DNA of 64,000 nucleotides from Acinetobacter pseudolwoffii (GCF_002803605.1 NZ_PHRG01000003.1:62001-126000), one strand, 5' to 3'; positions 19,850 to 29,915 are shown, counted from the stretch's first letter. A program made the numbers and translations. The notes: generated from the letters alone by a model not told the origin.

Positions 19850-20389
19850 ATGGCATCTTATGTATTGTTAGAGCAGGCACGTCATATTTCAGCATTAGTG
19901 CTTGATGTCGATGGTATTTTAAGTGACGGCTTTGTCACGCTAACCAATACGGGTGATGAGATTAAATCATTCGATATCCGTGATGGTCTGGGCATGAAAC
20001 TAGTTCAGCAGGCGGGCATCAAGGTCATCATTATTACTGGCCGTAAAAGCAATATTGTCGAAAAGCGCATGTCTGACCTGGGTGTGGATCTGGTTTATCA
20101 GGGCCGTGAAGATAAAGGCACCGCACTTCGTGAAGCATGTGCACAACTGAATATTGATCCAGACGATTGCCTGTATATGGGCGATGACTGGCCTGATCTT
20201 TCGGCTTTTGCCATTGCGGGCATGAAGGTGACTGTGCCGAATGGTCATCTGGAGGTGCGGCGTCGTGCAGATCTGGTGACTCAGGCTTTGGGTGGGCGTG
20301 GAGCAGTACGTGAAATCTGCGATATGCTGCTGATGTCCAAGGGTGTATACCAAGAGTTACTTGAAAAATATACTCGTGCGCCTTATTAA
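19850..20389 (+). CDS. kdsC: 3-deoxy-D-manno-octulosonate-8-phosphate phosphatase
   Basis: 179 residues, HAD superfamily subclass C0 (tetramer without cap). It removes phosphate from Kdo-8-phosphate. The catalytic motif I is LDVDGILSDGFVTL, with the nucleophile Asp and the acid/base Asp. Motif II is IIITGRKS, and motif III/IV is LYMGDDWPDLSAF. It starts three bases after kdsD, indicating an operon. Confidence 0.95.
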   Translation: MASYVLLEQARHISALVLDVDGILSDGFVTLTNTGDEIKSFDIRDGLGMKLVQQAGIKVIIITGRKSNIVEKRMSDLGVDLVYQGREDKGTALREACAQLNIDPDDCLYMGDDWPDLSAFAIAGMKVTVPNGHLEVRRRADLVTQALGGRGAVREICDMLLMSKGVYQELLEKYTRAPY

Positions 20390-20422
20390 TAAGTCATATC
20401 TTTTGGATTAAGTACACCGCTT

Positions 20423-20971
20423 ATGGATACTAAAGTTTTATATATTACGGCTGTGGTTATTGCCGCAATAAGTGGTGGTTATTATTATTACAGCGGCAAG
20501 GGCAATAAGCTGCAGATTGATTCTGCACGCAGCATGACCTATTCCGCCAAAAATATTAACTTAACCCAGACGGATGAAAAAGGCATGTTATCGGTTCGTG
20601 CTCAGGTAGACCGACTTGAGCAGAACTTGCAGCAACAAACCTCAAAGCTGGAAAACCTGCAGGCATCGACCTATGACAATGCTCAAGTCGATGCGACTTT
20701 CTCTGCCAAAATGGCGCATGGCTATGATGACAATACAAAAGTTGTACTCTCTCAAGAAGTGCTTGCCACCAAAATCATGCAAAATGGACAGTTAGAGTTC
20801 CGTACTGAGGAGCTGACGGCTTTTCCAAAAACACGTGAAATTGAAACTGATAAAACGGTGATCGTTGAGTCTCCACAGGCTGAATTTATCAGCCAGGGTC
20901 TTAAAGCCAATCTTAATGATGGTCAATACGAATTCTTTAATATTCGAGGAAAGTATGAACCAAATTCCTAA
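20423..20971 (+). CDS. lptC: LPS export ABC transporter periplasmic protein LptC
   Basis: 182 residues. A single N-terminal transmembrane helix (VLYITAVVIAAISGGYYYYSG) anchors a periplasmic beta-jellyroll (residues about 35-180). LptC passes LPS from the LptB2FG transporter to LptA. It is identified by this topology, by its length, and by its position between kdsC and lptA. Its 3' end overlaps the lptA start by 17 bases. Confidence 0.88.
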   Translation: MDTKVLYITAVVIAAISGGYYYYSGKGNKLQIDSARSMTYSAKNINLTQTDEKGMLSVRAQVDRLEQNLQQQTSKLENLQASTYDNAQVDATFSAKMAHGYDDNTKVVLSQEVLATKIMQNGQLEFRTEELTAFPKTREIETDKTVIVESPQAEFISQGLKANLNDGQYEFFNIRGKYEPNS

Positions 20972-21521
20972 AGTCAAAATGATGCACACTTTCCTGAAGC
21001 GCACTGCGCTGGCGACTGTGATTGGACTTTTTTCAATCGCGGCCTTTGCCTTGCCATCTGACCGTAACCAGCCGATCACCTTGCTGGCGGATCGCGCGAC
21101 TTTTAATGAGCGTACTGGGGTGACGACCTATTCTGGCAATGTCATCATTGAACAGGGCACCATGAAGCTGCAAGCCAATTCAATTGTGGCCAATCTGAAC
21201 AATAAGCGCCAGATTAGCCTGATCACGGCTACCGGTAGCCCGACACAGTTCCAGCAAAAAGTAGATGCCTCCAAAGGTCTGACCAAAGGTCAGGCTCAGA
21301 AAATTGTCTACAATGCTGAAACCGGAATTATTACCCTGTCTGGTAATGCCTTATTGCAGCAGGATGGGGCCAGTATTCGTGGTGCGACTTTAAAATATAG
21401 TATGAATAAAGGTGATGTTGAAGCGATTGGTACACCGAATAAAACCGGTTCAGCTGAAGGTCGCGTAAAAATTGTGATTCCACCATCAGCTTCACAATCC
21501 TTTCCAGGAGCACGTGATTAA
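20955..21521 (+). CDS. lptA: LPS transport periplasmic protein LptA
   Basis: 188 residues. ATG 20955 is chosen because gagga lies five bases upstream and a signal peptide follows ([21 protein letters not shown]). An open frame extends further upstream but lies inside lptC. The mature protein is an OstA/LptA beta-jellyroll ([35 protein letters not shown]) that bridges the periplasm. The TAA stop overlaps the lptB ATG by one base. Confidence 0.93.
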   Translation: MNQIPKVKMMHTFLKRTALATVIGLFSIAAFALPSDRNQPITLLADRATFNERTGVTTYSGNVIIEQGTMKLQANSIVANLNNKRQISLITATGSPTQFQQKVDASKGLTKGQAQKIVYNAETGIITLSGNALLQQDGASIRGATLKYSMNKGDVEAIGTPNKTGSAEGRVKIVIPPSASQSFPGARD

Positions 21522-22264
21522 TGGAACAATCGCAGCAAGTTCAAACCTTGACCATCAAACATCTGGCGAAAAATTATAATAAGCGCTGGGTGGTGAAAGA
21601 TGTGTCTTTTAGTATGGAAAGTGGCCAGATTGTCGGATTGCTCGGACCTAATGGTGCAGGTAAAACCACCAGCTTCTATATGGTCGTCGGTCTGGTACGT
21701 ATGGATAAAGGTGAAATCTATCTGGATGATCTGGATCTTTCTGATCTGGCCATGCATGAACGGGCACGCAAGGGAATTGGCTATTTGCCGCAAGAAGCAT
21801 CGATTTTCCGCAAGCTGACAATTTCACAAAATATTATGGCGATTCTGGAAATCCGCAAGGATTTGACCAAGGCTCAGCGTCAGCAACGTCTGGCGGAACT
21901 TTTGGCCGACTTTAAAATCACTCATATCAAAGATTCTTTAGGAATGAGTGTTTCCGGTGGTGAGCGACGCCGTGCCGAGATTGCACGTGCATTGGCGGCA
22001 GATCCAAAATTTATGCTACTCGATGAGCCTTTTGCTGGTGTCGACCCGATCTCGGTTGGTGATATTAAAGATATCATCACCACTTTGAAAGATCGTGGGA
22101 TTGGGGTATTGATTACCGATCATAATGTGCGTGAAACGCTGGCGATTTGTGAACATGCTTATATTGTGAGTGAGGGAGCATTGCTTGCTGAAGGTACGCC
22201 AGCAGAAATTCTGGCCAATGAAACAGTAAGAAAAGTTTATTTAGGTGATGATTTTACCGTATAA
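21521..22264 (+). CDS. lptB: LPS export ABC transporter ATP-binding protein LptB
   Basis: 247-residue ABC ATPase that powers LPS extraction from the inner membrane. Walker A is [14 protein letters not shown], the Q-loop is YLPQEASIF, the signature is [17 protein letters not shown], and Walker B is [15 protein letters not shown] with the switch His in LITDHNVRE. It is translationally coupled to lptA. The membrane partners lptF/lptG are not in the window. A strong terminator ends the operon. Confidence 0.97.
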   Translation: MEQSQQVQTLTIKHLAKNYNKRWVVKDVSFSMESGQIVGLLGPNGAGKTTSFYMVVGLVRMDKGEIYLDDLDLSDLAMHERARKGIGYLPQEASIFRKLTISQNIMAILEIRKDLTKAQRQQRLAELLADFKITHIKDSLGMSVSGGERRRAEIARALAADPKFMLLDEPFAGVDPISVGDIKDIITTLKDRGIGVLITDHNVRETLAICEHAYIVSEGALLAEGTPAEILANETVRKVYLGDDFTV

Positions 22265-22286
22265 ACAGCTTTTATGTCTGTAAGAT

Positions 22287-22328
22287 ACCCACATCACGAC
22301 ACCAATTGTCGGATGAGGGTTTTTTTTC
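22287..22328 (+). terminator. Rho-independent terminator of the kds-lpt operon
   Basis: Hairpin accc-a-catc-a-cgac / gtcg-gatg-a-gggt followed by eight T. Confidence 0.9.
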
Positions 22329-22405
22329 ATCAAATCAACGTTAAAAAAGTATCTTTTACAACGATTTGATATATTGTTAGGCTAAAACACGAAACATTAA
22401 TTATT

Positions 22406-23947
22406 ATGCGATTTAGGGTACAGCACATAAAAAATGTTCAGGGGAAAACCGATAAAAAAAGGGGGATCTTCATGAGTCTTCTTTTGCCTTTATCTATTTC
22501 CTTGGCACATGCAGAAACTTCGCAAAACCATTTTGCAAATATTAAAAACGGTTTAAGTAAACTGATTGCACCAGAGCCAACAGGGTCAGCGCATTCAGTT
22601 AATATTACGTCACTCAGTCGCTACTCATTAGATACTTCTCAGGTAGCTGAACTGCCACAGATTACCCAGCCACAACAGGGACAGTCTGCTACCGGCCCTA
22701 TCGTGGCTCCTATTCCACAAAAGATGAATGTGGTGGAAGCGATCCATACCGCAGTTCAGCGACGTCCTGAAATTAGCCAGAGTATTTCTACCCTGTCTGC
22801 ACAGGCGGCCAATATTGATGTGGCAAAAGCAGCCTATTATCCGCAGTTATCGGGCGGATTGGGGACCGGTGATCTGACCTCGGGTGAGCGTGGACGTCAA
22901 GTGGTTTCCTTAAATGCAACACAGATGCTGTATGACTTTGGCAAGATCAAAACCAATGTCAGTATCGAGGAAGCCAGATTGGCAGAAGAGCAGGCAAGGG
23001 TGCTGGTCAGTCTGGATCAGGTGGCTTTTGAAGTGGCAGATGCGATTGTTAATATCAAGCGTTATCAGGAAATTACCAAAATTGCCCAGCAACAGATTCA
23101 GGGCATTGGACGGATTGCAGAAATTGCCAATTTGCGTGCCCGTGCCGGTATCAGCAGTCAGGCCGATCCAATTCAGGCTCAGTCCAATCTGGAAGCGGCA
23201 CAATCGAACCTGCTGGTGCAGCAGACCCAGCTCAGACAATATCAGCAACGTTTACGCACTTTGCTGGGGTTTGATGTGTCTGCGGTGGAATGGGAGATTC
23301 CAGAACGTATTGTGGCGCAGGCCGATCTGTATCAGGATCCGGAATTTACCCAGATTCCCAATATGATTCTGGCACAATCGGGTGTAGAGGTTGCACGCTT
23401 TCAAAAAGATCAGGCACGTTTAAGTCGTTATCCAAGCATTCATCTGAAAGGCAGTTTAAGTCAGGCTGTTAATGGGCGGAATCCGAATAATAATGAAGAT
23501 GACGGCTTTTATAATTCAATCATGATTGAAGCCAGCAGTAATTTTTATCAGGGTGGCGCAGCACGCTCTCAGGCACGTTCTGCCAGTTATGCCGAAGAAG
23601 CTGCACGTGCACAGGTCAATACGGTTTATCTGGATGTACTGGATCAGGTTCGCTTGATTCGTGAGCAGATTGAGAATAAGCAAAAACAAATGGGAGTTTT
23701 ATCCCAACGTCGTGCAACCACGGTACGAACCAAAGAGCTGTATCAAGAACAATATAAATTGGGTACCCGAACCGTGGTGGATTTGCTCAACGCAGAACAG
23801 GCTATTCATAGTGCAGCACAGGAAATTGAATCTGCGCGCTATGACATTTATTCGGCGATTGTGCAATATATTCAGGTCACCGGCCGTACACGGGATATTT
23901 ACGCGCTTAACCGTATTTCTATTCAGGGGTTTGAAGTTCAGCCATGA
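22406..23947 (+). CDS. TolC-family outer membrane channel of a type I secretion system
   Basis: Up to 513 residues. The N-terminus reads as a signal peptide with n-region DKKRGIF and core SLLLPLSISLAHA. A second in-frame ATG at 22472 has a strong aaggggg ribosome site but would leave a signal peptide without positive charge, so both starts are possible. Two OEP repeats with long coiled-coil helices are visible (VEAIHTAVQRRPEISQSISTLSAQAANIDVAKAAYYPQLS; TYLDVLDQVRLIREQIENKQKQMGVLSQRR; LGTRTVVDLLNAEQAIHSAAQEIESARYD). It should form the trimeric outer-membrane duct for the exporter encoded downstream. The stop overlaps the next gene (ATGA). Confidence 0.9.
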   Translation: MRFRVQHIKNVQGKTDKKRGIFMSLLLPLSISLAHAETSQNHFANIKNGLSKLIAPEPTGSAHSVNITSLSRYSLDTSQVAELPQITQPQQGQSATGPIVAPIPQKMNVVEAIHTAVQRRPEISQSISTLSAQAANIDVAKAAYYPQLSGGLGTGDLTSGERGRQVVSLNATQMLYDFGKIKTNVSIEEARLAEEQARVLVSLDQVAFEVADAIVNIKRYQEITKIAQQQIQGIGRIAEIANLRARAGISSQADPIQAQSNLEAAQSNLLVQQTQLRQYQQRLRTLLGFDVSAVEWEIPERIVAQADLYQDPEFTQIPNMILAQSGVEVARFQKDQARLSRYPSIHLKGSLSQAVNGRNPNNNEDDGFYNSIMIEASSNFYQGGAARSQARSASYAEEAARAQVNTVYLDVLDQVRLIREQIENKQKQMGVLSQRRATTVRTKELYQEQYKLGTRTVVDLLNAEQAIHSAAQEIESARYDIYSAIVQYIQVTGRTRDIYALNRISIQGFEVQP

Positions 23948-26082
23948 GTACTACAATAAATTATCAACCGTGGCTTAAAGCGGTTTTGAATATTGCCAGA
24001 CATTACCGGATTGAACCTTCTGAGGAGCGGATTCGTCTGCAACTGGACTGGAACCAGCATCATGACATCGACGAGATGCTCAAAATTGTTAGCCGGCAGA
24101 TTGGTTTAAATGTCCGTAAAAATAAATTTGACAGCAGCTTGCTGAATCCGTGGCGTTTGCCTTTGCTGGTGGAGTTTGAGAGTGGGGATGTGGGTGTGAT
24201 TGAACGCATCGACACCCAAGCTAACGTCAGTATACAGCTCAGTGGCGATGAAGGCTTGTCTCAAAGTTTCACGGTTGAACAGTTAGAGACGGGCGTAAAG
24301 CATCTGTATGTTCTGCGTCCCGAATCTTCTGTGCCGGATGCGCGGGTGGATGAATATATCAAGCCGTTCGAGAAAAACTGGTTCTGGTCAATTGTCTTGA
24401 ATGACTGGAAACGTTATATCGATGTCATGTTCGCCTCTTTAATCGCGAATATTCTGGCACTGGCCACGATTGTTTTCTCGATGAACGTGTATGACCGCGT
24501 GATTCCATCACAATCGATTCCTACCTTATGGGTTTTGGCTGGCGGTGTGCTGATTGCGGCAATTTTCGAGTTTGTTTTACGCGTCTCCCGAATCTATCTG
24601 TCAGACATTATTGGTAAACGTGCTGATCTGAAAATCTCTGATCGGGTATTTGGCCATTCCTTACGCATCAAAAATAGTGAACGTTCCAAATCGACCGGTA
24701 CCTTTATCTCGCAGATTCGGGAACTGGAAGGGGTACGCGAACTGGTCACTTCAACCACAGTGACTGCGATTGCCGACCTGCCATTTTTCTTCCTGTTCTT
24801 AGGGATTTTCTGGGTGATTGGCGGCAACCTGTTCTGGGTGATGCTGCTGGTGGTGCCACTGATGATCCTGCCTGGCATTCTGGCGCAGAAAAAACTGGCA
24901 GAACTGGCTCAGCTGGGCATGCGTGAATCTGCCATCCGTAATGCCTTGCTGGTAGAAGCCGTGCAAGGGATTGAAGATATCAAGCTGCTCAGAGCTGAAA
25001 CACGCTTCCAGAATCAGTGGAACCATATGAATGAAGTTTCAGCCGATGTCAGCATGCAGCAACGTAAGATTGTGGGTTTGATGACGGCCTGGACGCAAAA
25101 AATCCAAGGCTTGACCTTTGCCATTGTGGTATTGGTCGGTGCTTTTGCGGTGATGGACGGCGAGATGACCACAGGTGCATTGGTGGCCTGTTCGATTCTG
25201 TCTTCACGAATGCTGGCACCCATTTCACAAATTACTGGCGTGTTGGGTCGTCTGCAACAGGCCAAAGTGGCCAAAGCCGGTCTGGATGAGTTGATGAAAA
25301 AATCGGTCGATCAGCCGGATTATTCTCATTTGATTCATCGCCCAGCTCTGGATGGTCATTATGAACTCAGTGGTGTGGTATTCAAGTACGGCGAAGATGA
25401 TCCAAAACCAAGCCTGATGATTCCAAAGCTTGAAATCAAACCGGGTGAAAAGATTGCGATTCTGGGCCGTAACGGTGCCGGGAAATCAACCTTGTTGCAG
25501 CTCTTGTCTGGTATGCAGACACCGTTACAGGGCAAGGTCAAGCTGGATGGTATTGACCTGACCCTGATTGATCCTTCAGATGTACGTCGTGATATGGGCT
25601 TGCTGAATCAGAACTCGCAGCTGTTTTATGGTTCGATTCGTGAAAATCTCAGCCTGGGTGCGCCCTTGGCCACCGATCAGCAAATTCTGGAAGCATTGCA
25701 AATCACCGGTGCATTCGCTTTTGTGCAGGAGAAAAAAGAAGGTCTGGATCATATCATTCTGGAAGGTGGTGTTGGTTTTTCTGGCGGTCAGCGTCAGGCG
25801 CTGTTGTTAACACGGTTATTGATCCGTCAACCGAAAATTCTACTGCTAGATGAACCTACTGCTGCGATTGATGATGTGTCAGAAAAGCAGTTGATTGATC
25901 ATCTTAAAAGTTATTTGAGCCATCGTACCATGGTGGTTGCGACGCATCGCCGTGCGGTACTGGAGCTGGTGGATCGTATTATTGTGGTGAATGATGGGAA
26001 AATTGTCATGGATGGTCCACGAGATCAGATCCTGAATCAGTCACAGGGTGGCAATAAGCGGGTTGTTGGAGCAAGTGCATGA
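23944..26082 (+). CDS. Type I secretion ABC exporter (permease/ATPase, LapB/RtxB type)
   Basis: 712 residues. An N-terminal C39-peptidase-like domain (about 1-130) lacks the catalytic Cys and so acts as a substrate-binding domain, as in LapB and HlyB. Six membrane helices follow (about 155-430). The nucleotide-binding domain has Walker A GRNGAGKST (about 508-516), signature GFSGGQRQALLLTRLL and Walker B ILLLDEPTAAIDD. It works with the adjacent channel and fusion protein and probably exports the giant adhesin. Start overlaps the previous stop by four bases. Confidence 0.93.
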   Translation: MSTTINYQPWLKAVLNIARHYRIEPSEERIRLQLDWNQHHDIDEMLKIVSRQIGLNVRKNKFDSSLLNPWRLPLLVEFESGDVGVIERIDTQANVSIQLSGDEGLSQSFTVEQLETGVKHLYVLRPESSVPDARVDEYIKPFEKNWFWSIVLNDWKRYIDVMFASLIANILALATIVFSMNVYDRVIPSQSIPTLWVLAGGVLIAAIFEFVLRVSRIYLSDIIGKRADLKISDRVFGHSLRIKNSERSKSTGTFISQIRELEGVRELVTSTTVTAIADLPFFFLFLGIFWVIGGNLFWVMLLVVPLMILPGILAQKKLAELAQLGMRESAIRNALLVEAVQGIEDIKLLRAETRFQNQWNHMNEVSADVSMQQRKIVGLMTAWTQKIQGLTFAIVVLVGAFAVMDGEMTTGALVACSILSSRMLAPISQITGVLGRLQQAKVAKAGLDELMKKSVDQPDYSHLIHRPALDGHYELSGVVFKYGEDDPKPSLMIPKLEIKPGEKIAILGRNGAGKSTLLQLLSGMQTPLQGKVKLDGIDLTLIDPSDVRRDMGLLNQNSQLFYGSIRENLSLGAPLATDQQILEALQITGAFAFVQEKKEGLDHIILEGGVGFSGGQRQALLLTRLLIRQPKILLLDEPTAAIDDVSEKQLIDHLKSYLSHRTMVVATHRRAVLELVDRIIVVNDGKIVMDGPRDQILNQSQGGNKRVVGASA

Positions 26083-27266
26083 GTGAACTCAAAGAACTAA
26101 AACGTTCAAGCAAAGTCAGCTTTCAGGAACCACCTTTACCTAAATCGAGTGTCATTATCTGGATTGTCGGCATTGGTTTATTGGTATTGCTGATCTGGGC
26201 CTGGTTATTTAGCCTGGAAGAAGTCTCTACCGGTACGGGTAAAGTGATTCCATCTTCTAAAGAGCAGGTGGTTCAGTCTTTAGAAGGCGGTATTTTGACC
26301 ACGCTCAATGTTAGAGAAGGTGAAATTGTAGAGCGCGGCCAAGTATTGGCTCAGCTCGACCCGACCCGTTTTGAATCCAATGTCGGTGAATCTGAATCCT
26401 TACTGATTTCATCACGTGCGACCTCAGCTCGCTTACGCGCGGAAGTGAGCGGTACGCCATTGGTATTTCCCGAAGAAGTCTTGAAATATCCAAAACTGGT
26501 GAAAGAAGAAACGGCACTGTATCAGTCACGTCGTGCCAATCTGGAGGAATCCGTGGCCGGTCTAGAACAGGCCTTGGTACTGGTACAGCAAGAGCTGGAA
26601 ATGACAGCACCACTGGTGGCCAAAGGGGCAGCCAGTGAGGTTGAAGTACTACGCTTAAAACGTGAAGCCAACGACCTGCGTAATCAAATGAATGATATTC
26701 GTAATCAATATTATGTGAGTGCGCGGGAAGAGCTGTCCAAAGCCAATACCGATGTGGAAACTCAGCAACAGGTGGTACGCGGCAAGTCAGATACGTTGAG
26801 CCGGACTATTTTTAAATCACCGGTACGCGGTATCGTAAAAGAAATTGATGTGATGACCTTGGGCGGCGTGATTCCACAAAATGGCAAGTTGATGACCATC
26901 GTGCCACTCGACGAAAAACTACTGGTTGAAGCGCGGATTTCACCACGTGATATTGCCTTTATTCGTCCAGATCAGGAAGCACTGGTTAAAATTACGGCCT
27001 ATGATTATTCAATCTATGGTGGGTTAAATGGTAAAGTTGCGATGATTTCACCAGACACCATCCGTGATGAAGTCAAGCAGGATCAGTTCTATTACCGGGT
27101 CTATATCCGCACGGACAGTGACAAACTGAATAATAATGCGGGTCAGGAGTTTAATATCACCCCAGGTATGGTGGCCACGGTAGACATTCGCACCGGTTCA
27201 AAAACTGTCATGGATTATCTGATCAAGCCATTCAACAAGGCCAAAGAAGCGTTGCGGGAACGCTAA
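26079..27266 (+). CDS. HlyD-family membrane fusion protein of the type I secretion system
   Basis: 395 residues. A short cytoplasmic N-terminus and one membrane helix (SVIIWIVGIGLLVLLIWAWLFSL, about 24-46) are followed by a biotinyl-lipoyl half (GKVIPSSKEQVVQSLEGGILTTLNVREGEIVERGQVLAQLD). Then come a long alpha-hairpin (about 110-235), the second lipoyl half (IFKSPVRGIVKEIDVMTLGGVI), and the C-terminal beta-barrel with GMVATVDIRTGSKTVMDYLIKPF, the classical HlyD/LapC ending. It links the ABC exporter to the TolC-type channel. It overlaps the exporter gene by four bases and is followed by a terminator. Confidence 0.93.
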   Translation: MSELKELKRSSKVSFQEPPLPKSSVIIWIVGIGLLVLLIWAWLFSLEEVSTGTGKVIPSSKEQVVQSLEGGILTTLNVREGEIVERGQVLAQLDPTRFESNVGESESLLISSRATSARLRAEVSGTPLVFPEEVLKYPKLVKEETALYQSRRANLEESVAGLEQALVLVQQELEMTAPLVAKGAASEVEVLRLKREANDLRNQMNDIRNQYYVSAREELSKANTDVETQQQVVRGKSDTLSRTIFKSPVRGIVKEIDVMTLGGVIPQNGKLMTIVPLDEKLLVEARISPRDIAFIRPDQEALVKITAYDYSIYGGLNGKVAMISPDTIRDEVKQDQFYYRVYIRTDSDKLNNNAGQEFNITPGMVATVDIRTGSKTVMDYLIKPFNKAKEALRER

Positions 27267-27304
27267 TCCTTTCAGGCCATTGAGTCAAACAATCGAGTCA
27301 AATC

Positions 27305-27331
27305 AGGCCTCTCCATGGAGAGGCTTTTTAT
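27305..27331 (+). terminator. Rho-independent terminator of the type I secretion operon
   Basis: Hairpin gcctct-ccatgg-agaggc followed by a T run. Its position inside the longest open frame of the next gene argues that the next gene starts at ATG 27385. Confidence 0.85.
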
Positions 27332-27384
27332 TTGTTGAAGTAAAGCAGGTATACTGCCAGGGTTCGATTTTAAAGCCCGAAGTT

Positions 27385-27984
27385 ATGCCATATACGCTTG
27401 CCAGCCTGGTCAGTTTTGAGGAAGACATCAAAAAAAGCCGATTTCAGGCATTTGCGACCCCTGTAGAAAATGAACAGCAGGTCAAAGATTTTCTGGACGC
27501 TTATCGTGATCCAAGTACCACGCATCAATGCTGGGCCTGGAAAATTGGCCATCAGGTGCGCTTTAATGATGATGGTGAACCTTCAGGCACTGCGGGGCGC
27601 CCGATTCTCGCCACCATTGAAGGTAATGAATTGACTAATGTACTGGTGCTGGTCAATCGCTGGTATGGCGGGATTAAACTCGGCACCGGAGGTTTGGTTC
27701 GTGCCTATGGCGGCTGCGCTGGACAATGCTTGCTGCTGGCAGACAAAATTGAACTGATTGAAAAGAAAAAAGTGCAATTTTTCTGTCAGTTTAATGAATG
27801 GGCCATTTTTCAGTATGAACTGAATCAGCAGCAAATCGATTATCAGGAAGACTATAGTGCCGAAGGCGTTCAGGTTCAGGCGCAGTTCCAGAAGCATCAG
27901 ATTCAACCTTTTGCCTTAAAAATTCAAGATGTGACTCGTGGCCGGGAACAGCTCAAAATCATAGAAGAAGCGACAGATGACTGA
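27385..27984 (+). CDS. YigZ/IMPACT family protein
   Basis: 199 residues from ATG 27385, downstream of the terminator at 27305-27331; upstream in-frame ATG codons are rejected for that reason. The N-terminal UPF0029/IMPACT domain carries the hallmark motifs HQCWAWKIG, FNDDGEPSGTAGRPIL and VNRWYGGIKLGTGGLVRAYGG. A C-terminal ferredoxin-like DUF1949 domain follows. Family members bind nucleic acids or ribosomes and are linked to translation control, but the bacterial role is not settled. The 3' end overlaps the next gene by eight bases. Confidence 0.9.
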   Translation: MPYTLASLVSFEEDIKKSRFQAFATPVENEQQVKDFLDAYRDPSTTHQCWAWKIGHQVRFNDDGEPSGTAGRPILATIEGNELTNVLVLVNRWYGGIKLGTGGLVRAYGGCAGQCLLLADKIELIEKKKVQFFCQFNEWAIFQYELNQQQIDYQEDYSAEGVQVQAQFQKHQIQPFALKIQDVTRGREQLKIIEEATDD

Positions 27985-28594
27985 AGCAGATCCATTACTG
28001 AAATATCGTGAGCAGCATAAACATCGCCTGAATTATATGCCTTGGCTGTACTGGTCCTTAAAGCCCAAAAATCGTGGCTGGGCAGAGGCATGGCAACAGG
28101 AATATCAGGCTTATCTGATGCAGATGGAAACCGTCGAGATTGGTGAAAACTGTTTTATTTCCCCACTGGCACATATTTTTGCGGAACCGGGACGCAAGAT
28201 CGTCATTGGCGATAATACCTTTATCGCCGCAGATTGCACCCTGCATGGCCCACTGGACATTGGCAATGAAGTGGCGATCAATCATCACTGTATTCTGGAT
28301 GGTGGCCGGCTGGGGATTAAACTGCATGATCAGGTGCGTATCGCAGCGTATTGTCATCTGTATGCATTTGATCACGGTATGCAGCTAGAACAGCCAATTT
28401 ATCAGCAAGCGGTACGCTCACAAGGCATCGAAATTGGCCGGGATGTCTGGCTCGGTGCACATGTCGGTATTAAAGATGGCGTTAAAATCGCAGATCAGGC
28501 CATTGTCGGAATGGACAGTATGGTCACCAAAGATGTCGAAGCACGGGCTATCGTTGCTGGGAATCCTGCAAGCTTTATTCGATACCGCAAATAA
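27977..28594 (+). CDS. Left-handed beta-helix acyltransferase
   Basis: 205 residues with hexapeptide repeats from about 55 to 190 (IGENCFISPLAHIFAEPGRKIVIGDNTFIAADC, LDIGNEVAINHHCILDGG, IGRDVWLGAHVGIKDGVKIADQAIVGMDSMVTKDVEARAIVAGNPASFIRYRK). The final motif is the usual C-terminal coil of maltose/serine-type O-acetyltransferases, and the catalytic-type His lies in YAFDHGM. The acceptor is unknown; a cell-surface sugar is one possibility. It is translationally coupled to the YigZ gene. Confidence 0.85.
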   Translation: MTEADPLLKYREQHKHRLNYMPWLYWSLKPKNRGWAEAWQQEYQAYLMQMETVEIGENCFISPLAHIFAEPGRKIVIGDNTFIAADCTLHGPLDIGNEVAINHHCILDGGRLGIKLHDQVRIAAYCHLYAFDHGMQLEQPIYQQAVRSQGIEIGRDVWLGAHVGIKDGVKIADQAIVGMDSMVTKDVEARAIVAGNPASFIRYRK

Positions 28595-29004
28595 AGCTTT
28601 ACACTCAGTAGATCTCTTTCATCAATCAAAAAATGATGGTTCTATTGATATTTAAGTCCACGAGATATTAAAAGCCCTTTCTCTCTCTCGGATGAGAAGC
28701 AGTGCGTCGCAAGGGCATGAGCGGATTTTATAAAGACCTCTTCCTTGTGCAACAGTATTGCTGACTTCCTAACAGCAAGAGGGAATTTCGCTGATATGAA
28801 TTAGAAAATGATTTTAAAAGCATTTTAATGATCTGAATTTAAGTGTTTGGCCTAATGGCTGAATTATTCTTCTAATTATCGGTCAATCACATAAAAGTTA
28901 ACATATTTCAATTCAAGCCTTACAGATTTTGCTGCACATTTTATAAAGCTTATGCTAAGTTAAAAATAACAAAGAAATTTTTATCATAAATAGAGAGGCT
29001 AAAC
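28595..29004. other. Intergenic region, no gene recognised
   Basis: 410 bases between the acyltransferase and the universal stress gene. It is AT-rich at both ends with a less AT-rich core at about 28675-28790 (gcgtcgcaagggcatgagcg) that does not read as protein. No clear terminator follows the acyltransferase. The promoter of the stress gene must lie near 28930-28990. A small RNA in the core is possible but not demonstrated. Confidence 0.3.
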
Positions 29005-29847
29005 ATGAAACGTGTCATCGCCTGCATTGACTCTTCACCATGTATAAACGCGCTGGCAGACGCGGCTGCATGGATTGCCAAACAGACTGGACGTGAACTG
29101 GTTTTGTTACAGGTCTTGGATTATTACCCGGCCAGTTATCATCTGGGCGAGATCAGTGGGGTAATCGGGTTTGAAAGCAATGCCATGTTGCTGAAGGAAT
29201 TGGCCGAGCTTGAACAAAAACAAAGCGAAATTGCCTTGGATTATAGCAATAATCTGCTGCAACATATTTCCGAGCGGATTTTAGCCGAACATGGTATTCA
29301 AACCACACATATTCAGGAAAAAGGGGATTTTCTGGAGCAAAGTTTCCAGATTCTTGAGCCGGATGATATCGCATTAATTGGATTGCTCGGTGAGCGCTCA
29401 GCTGAAAAGAATAAACCGATCGGCACCAATGTCGAGAATTTTATTCGTGGTGCCAATTGTACGGTCATGACGGTTGGGGAGCAGTTTAAACCGCCAACAC
29501 GATTTATTTTTGCCTATGAATATTCTCCGACCTGTATCAAAATGATGAGACGGATTGCGGAAAGTGATCTGCTGCGTTTATTACAATGTCACCTGTTATA
29601 TATTGGCGATCATGCCGAAATTTTAACTGAGCCGCTGCAATATCTGACTCAAGCGGGTCTAGATGTAGTGCCGCAATATCGCTATGGCGATGTCGCCGAG
29701 AATATTTTGACCTATCAACAGGAGATGGGTATTCAACTGATTGTTCTGGGCGCATTTAGTCACAGCAAAATCCATCAGTTTTTCCTCGGTAGTATTGCCA
29801 CCACAATTTTCCGTAATTCCAAGGTGCCTTTACTGGTCGCAAAGTGA
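29005..29847 (+). CDS. Tandem-domain universal stress protein
   Basis: 280 residues with two UspA folds, as in the UspE type. Domain 1 (1-150) starts RVIACIDSSPCINALADAAAWIA and ends CTVMTVG. Domain 2 (about 160-280) ends with a recognisable nucleotide-binding-like tail (IQLIVLGAFSHSKIHQFFLGSIATTIFRNSKVPLLVAK). Such proteins are induced by starvation and oxidative stress, and some bind ATP. A strong agagag ribosome site lies upstream. The gene is monocistronic. Confidence 0.88.
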   Translation: MKRVIACIDSSPCINALADAAAWIAKQTGRELVLLQVLDYYPASYHLGEISGVIGFESNAMLLKELAELEQKQSEIALDYSNNLLQHISERILAEHGIQTTHIQEKGDFLEQSFQILEPDDIALIGLLGERSAEKNKPIGTNVENFIRGANCTVMTVGEQFKPPTRFIFAYEYSPTCIKMMRRIAESDLLRLLQCHLLYIGDHAEILTEPLQYLTQAGLDVVPQYRYGDVAENILTYQQEMGIQLIVLGAFSHSKIHQFFLGSIATTIFRNSKVPLLVAK

Positions 29848-29915
29848 GGATTGCCTAAAAAGCAAACAAAATTAAAATTTAAACGTAAATTGTTACAGCT
29901 TGATTTAAAAATGAT

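Noticed and set aside
20865..20954. Upstream extension of lptA
   Set aside because: It lies inside lptC in another frame. The ATG at 20955 has a gagga site and a proper signal peptide.
23944..24330. Active C39 bacteriocin-processing peptidase in the ABC exporter
   Set aside because: The N-terminal domain lacks the catalytic Cys motif, so it is a degenerate (LapB/HlyB-type) domain, not a leader peptidase.
27280..27384. Upstream extension of the YigZ gene
   Set aside because: It contains the rho-independent terminator of the type I secretion operon, and the family's conserved start is at 27385.
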